Part shown: piece after piece, positions 14,879 to 16,273 of the stretch | Numbering within the stretch: the stretch's first letter is position 1 | Layout: every line of letters begins with the position of its first letter | NCBI GenBank assembly: GCA_045536815.1 | Contig: JAZSOH010000019.1 | Location: forward strand, 1-16,273 | DNA from: UMGS1279 sp045536815 | Lineage (GTDB): Bacteria; Bacillota; Clostridia; Oscillospirales; Acutalibacteraceae | Direction: 5' to 3' | DNA: 16,273 bases | The notes under the pieces: model-generated | What the model was told of the DNA's origin: nothing | Database searches by the model: none | Seen by the model: the letters and a program-made list of their open reading frames with translations, nothing else | Program-made: the position numbers and the translations under genes

Positions 14879-15629
14879 CTACTATGTATCCAGCCGTTAT
14901 TACGACTCTGAGATCGGTCGGTGGATTAATGCAGATGGTTATGTTTCTACAGGTCAAGGCGTATTAGGAAATAATATGTTTGCCTACTGTGGAAATAATC
15001 CAGTTAATAGAAAAGACCCTACGGGACAATTCTGGATTACTGCATTGATAGTTACAGCAGTTGTTGCGGTTTGTACCGTGACTCTTTCGGGGTGTTCAGC
15101 CAAACCTGATCCTGCACCATTACCGTATAAAACCGCAGATGAGGCCGCTATGGCTTTTGCAAATTCTACGTATAGTTCAAGCAGCTATATTCGTCATGAA
15201 TATGGAACTGTAATATACTCAAGCACTACTAATGGGACTACAACATATGATTTCGCAACGCCTGTTGCAGGTAGTCCTCATAGTGTGGGGTATGGGAATG
15301 TTAAAATTCCATCAGGAACAACAAAAGTAGCAACTGCTCATACACATCCAAATAGCAATAATTTCTCAGGACTAACACCAGGAGCTACAAGTGGAGATAT
15401 TCCTAATGCTATTAGACGAGGGCTTGACAGTTATGTTATTGGTCCTAACTTGAATTTACAAAAATATAGCATATCCTCTGGAACTGTTTCTGTTGTCGGT
15501 GTTGCTTCACCTGTCGCGCTAACAAGTCAGCAACAAGCCGCACTTGTTTCACAATTTCAAATATCTTGGGATAACCATTTGGGGACATGTGCATTTGGCT
15601 GTGAACATATGACTTGGCCAACACCTTGA
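13746..15629 (+). CDS. Orphan Rhs C-terminal cassette with DUF4329/JAMM-like toxin end (headless)
   Basis: The open frame is 627 residues from a TTG at 13746, but no ribosome site precedes it and the TTG lies in the -35/-10 spacer of the internal promoter, so it is probably not translated from there. It is best read as a silent cassette whose core homology starts at 13635. After the core (GYYYDKETGLYYVSSRYYDS) it diverges: a short pretoxin (FAYCGNNPVNRKDPTGQF), one hydrophobic helix (WITALIVTAVVAVCTVTLSG) followed by Cys, then a domain with DEAAMAFAN, HEYG (Glu at 15198), AHTHP (His at 15339 and 15345), NFSG and SGDI (Asp at 15396). This is the E...HxH...S...D pattern of JAB/JAMM-type DUF4329 domains found in Rhs toxins, suggesting a metal-dependent peptidase or related hydrolase. 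The probable immunity gene follows 11 nt later. Recombination with copy A would attach this end in frame to the big Rhs protein (1737 residues). Confidence 0.8.
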   Translation: MGLKEYNYVYEEGKIVRETQSDITLNDDEFVVSKTLNLTTNYFYNSEDSLSKKVTTFTDGSEQVTLFEQAENGSEISKTTVGGKIVTSTSKTDNFGRKVFDELQLGTGFVSRQFSYHAGEVTDQHIDNEMLKSSPTTQLVSGITLSDGRTILYEYDAEERITKVIDSEDGVTEYTYDSLGQLLTETVNGEVVNSMVYDNYGNIIRKNGSYYIYDDNWADKLCYYKNSPVVSDEQGNIKSYAGHTLSWQKGRQLWSFDNIGFEYNPSGIRTAKFVGTVRHDYYLDGAKILKECWDDKTLDVLYDNEESVCGIVYRGESYFFLKNLQGDIIAITNVEGETVANYRYDAWGKCEIVAGSNPIADVNPFRYRGYYYDKETGLYYVSSRYYDSEIGRWINADGYVSTGQGVLGNNMFAYCGNNPVNRKDPTGQFWITALIVTAVVAVCTVTLSGCSAKPDPAPLPYKTADEAAMAFANSTYSSSSYIRHEYGTVIYSSTTNGTTTYDFATPVAGSPHSVGYGNVKIPSGTTKVATAHTHPNSNNFSGLTPGATSGDIPNAIRRGLDSYVIGPNLNLQKYSISSGTVSVVGVASPVALTSQQQAALVSQFQISWDNHLGTCAFGCEHMTWPTP

Positions 15630-15640
15630 AGGAGGAGAAA

Positions 15641-16084
15641 ATGAGGAAAATAACGTTTTTGATACTTTTGATATTTTTGCTTGTAGGATGTAGTAATATT
15701 TCAAATAGCAGCATACCAAGGGAGAATGATATTATGGAAGATATTTATATTACGGAAATAGATCGGTTTAATATTGAGTGGGATCAAATTCCGTTTCCTA
15801 TTGATTTTAATGAAGAGGTTTTGCAAGAAATAGAATCAATAGGCACTAACAAAAATGCGGTAGATATTGGCACAAACATAATAGAAGAGTTCCATAGGGA
15901 TGGGAAACTATCCGAATACACCTTGATGGCTATCACTCATTCTACAGAAGATAATGTGTGGTGCTTTGAATACTCAATAGACCAACGAAACAAGAATATT
16001 GATAACTTAATTGATTGTGGGTGCTTATATGTTGCAATTGATGGGAATAAAGGGACATTAATTAAAGCTTGGCTTGAGGAGTAA
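15641..16084 (+). CDS. Lipoprotein, probable immunity protein to the DUF4329 toxin end
   Basis: 147 residues from ATG 15641, preceded by AAGGAGG just after the toxin stop; an in-frame TTG at 15614 is rejected because the lipoprotein signal starts at MRKITF. Lipobox LLVGC places the lipidated residue at Cys17. The mature protein has an alpha/beta look: helix NAVDIGTNIIEEFHRDGK, strands YTLMAITH and VWCFEYSID, then CGCLYVAIDGNKGTLIKAWL. The order helix, ..VW.F.YS., ..VAID..KG resembles NTF2-like immunity proteins of polymorphic toxin systems; this is a weak resemblance by eye. Location outside the membrane suggests its toxin is met on the cell surface. The multi-hairpin element begins 9 nt after the stop. 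Confidence 0.75.
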   Translation: MRKITFLILLIFLLVGCSNISNSSIPRENDIMEDIYITEIDRFNIEWDQIPFPIDFNEEVLQEIESIGTNKNAVDIGTNIIEEFHRDGKLSEYTLMAITHSTEDNVWCFEYSIDQRNKNIDNLIDCGCLYVAIDGNKGTLIKAWLEE

Positions 16085-16092
16085 AAGAATCA

Positions 16093-16215
16093 TACCAGCA
16101 AGCATCGCCTTTTGGGGACAAAAGGCAGTTTGTTGGGATAATCCCAAGCCCTTAAAGGTTTCAGGAATGTTCCTGACAAGTGCCAATGGTCACCCATTGG
16201 CGATGCTTGCTGGTA
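16093..16215. repeat. 123-bp multi-hairpin element with perfect 17-bp inverted ends
   Basis: TACCAGCAAGCATCGCC (16093-16109) and its exact complement (16199-16215) enclose four more dyads: GCCTTTT-GGGGAC-AAAAGGC (16107-16126), TTGGGAT-A-ATCCCAA (16133-16147), TCAGGAA-TG-TTCCTGA (16161-16176) and GCCAATGG-TCAC-CCATTGGC (16182-16201). The first and last overlap the base of the outer stem and so compete with it. No T-run follows, so it is not an ordinary terminator. A mobile-element end, a recombination site or a structured RNA could look like this. Confidence 0.7.
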
Positions 16216-16273
16216 CATAACAGTAAGTCGGATCGTAGCCATGTCGTTCTGTGAGCCAAGGAGTTGATCATTT
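16216..16273. other. End of window; no complete feature
   Basis: A purine-rich AAGGAG at 16258-16263 could be the ribosome site of a gene beginning at or just beyond the window edge; nothing further can be read. Confidence 0.25.

Noticed and set aside
16093..16126. Rho-independent terminator after the second lipoprotein
   Set aside because: The hairpin at 16107-16126 has no downstream T-run.
16093..16215. Integron attC site
   Set aside because: Size and dyads are suggestive, but I find no RYYYAAC/GTTRRRY core pair at the ends and no integrase or cassette array in view.
3405..16215. The 160-bp and 123-bp inverted-repeat elements being copies of one family
   Set aside because: Architecture is similar, but terminal and internal sequences do not align by eye.
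1..16273. CRISPR array, rRNA genes, replication origin
   Set aside because: No regularly spaced short repeats, no rRNA-like sequence and no DnaA-box cluster were seen.

Overview
The window looks like chromosomal DNA of a low-to-moderate-GC Firmicute, most likely an uncultured gut-type Clostridia member (Oscillospiraceae/Ruminococcaceae-like). This is inferred from strong AGGAGG-type ribosome sites, sigma-A-like promoters, an S11 carboxypeptidase with a C-terminal membrane anchor, an ECF sigma factor paired with a beta-propeller (PF09826-type) membrane protein, and very large YD/Rhs proteins. No 16S rRNA or other taxonomic marker is present, so this is a guess from gene families.

Layout. (1) 1-111: the last codons of an integrase-type transposase. 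(2) 141-169: a T-arm-like hairpin. (3) 275-3355, housekeeping: an EamA transporter converges on a D-Ala-D-Ala carboxypeptidase across a shared terminator. The carboxypeptidase is divergent from a metallophosphoesterase with altered metal-site residues, which ends at a strong terminator. (4) 3405-3593: a 160-bp inverted-repeat element with 23-bp ends, abutting a second T-arm-like hairpin. (5) 6816 down to 3598, minus strand: a three-gene operon of XRE/S24-like regulator, ECF sigma factor and membrane-anchored beta-propeller protein (probably the anti-sigma partner). (6) 6817-7278: a 462-bp divergent control region with two back-to-back promoters, several dyads and a third T-arm-like hairpin. 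(7) 7279-13435, plus strand: an operon of three small, phage-type genes, a 1720-residue Rhs/YD-repeat polymorphic toxin ending in a lipase-like domain, and a lipoprotein that is probably its immunity protein. (8) 13635-16084: an orphan Rhs C-terminal cassette. It has a gap-free 1.24-kb copy of the core of the big Rhs gene (constant offset 2578 bp), a different toxin end (DUF4329/JAMM-like) and its own lipoprotein, the probable immunity protein. (9) 16093-16215: a 123-bp element bounded by perfect 17-bp inverted repeats and packed with internal hairpins.

The most interesting part is the polymorphic-toxin locus. The long direct repeat would let homologous recombination delete the lipase toxin and its immunity gene and put the second toxin in frame on the big Rhs protein. 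A perfect consensus sigma-A promoter (TTGACA-N17-TATAAT) lies inside the Rhs core coding sequence in both copies, where it could keep the downstream toxin-immunity end transcribed even in the headless cassette. The Rhs protein has no visible signal peptide, yet both immunity candidates are lipoproteins, so the toxins are expected to act at or outside the membrane by an unidentified export route. The dispersed hairpins and inverted-repeat elements are a second layer not explained by the genes.
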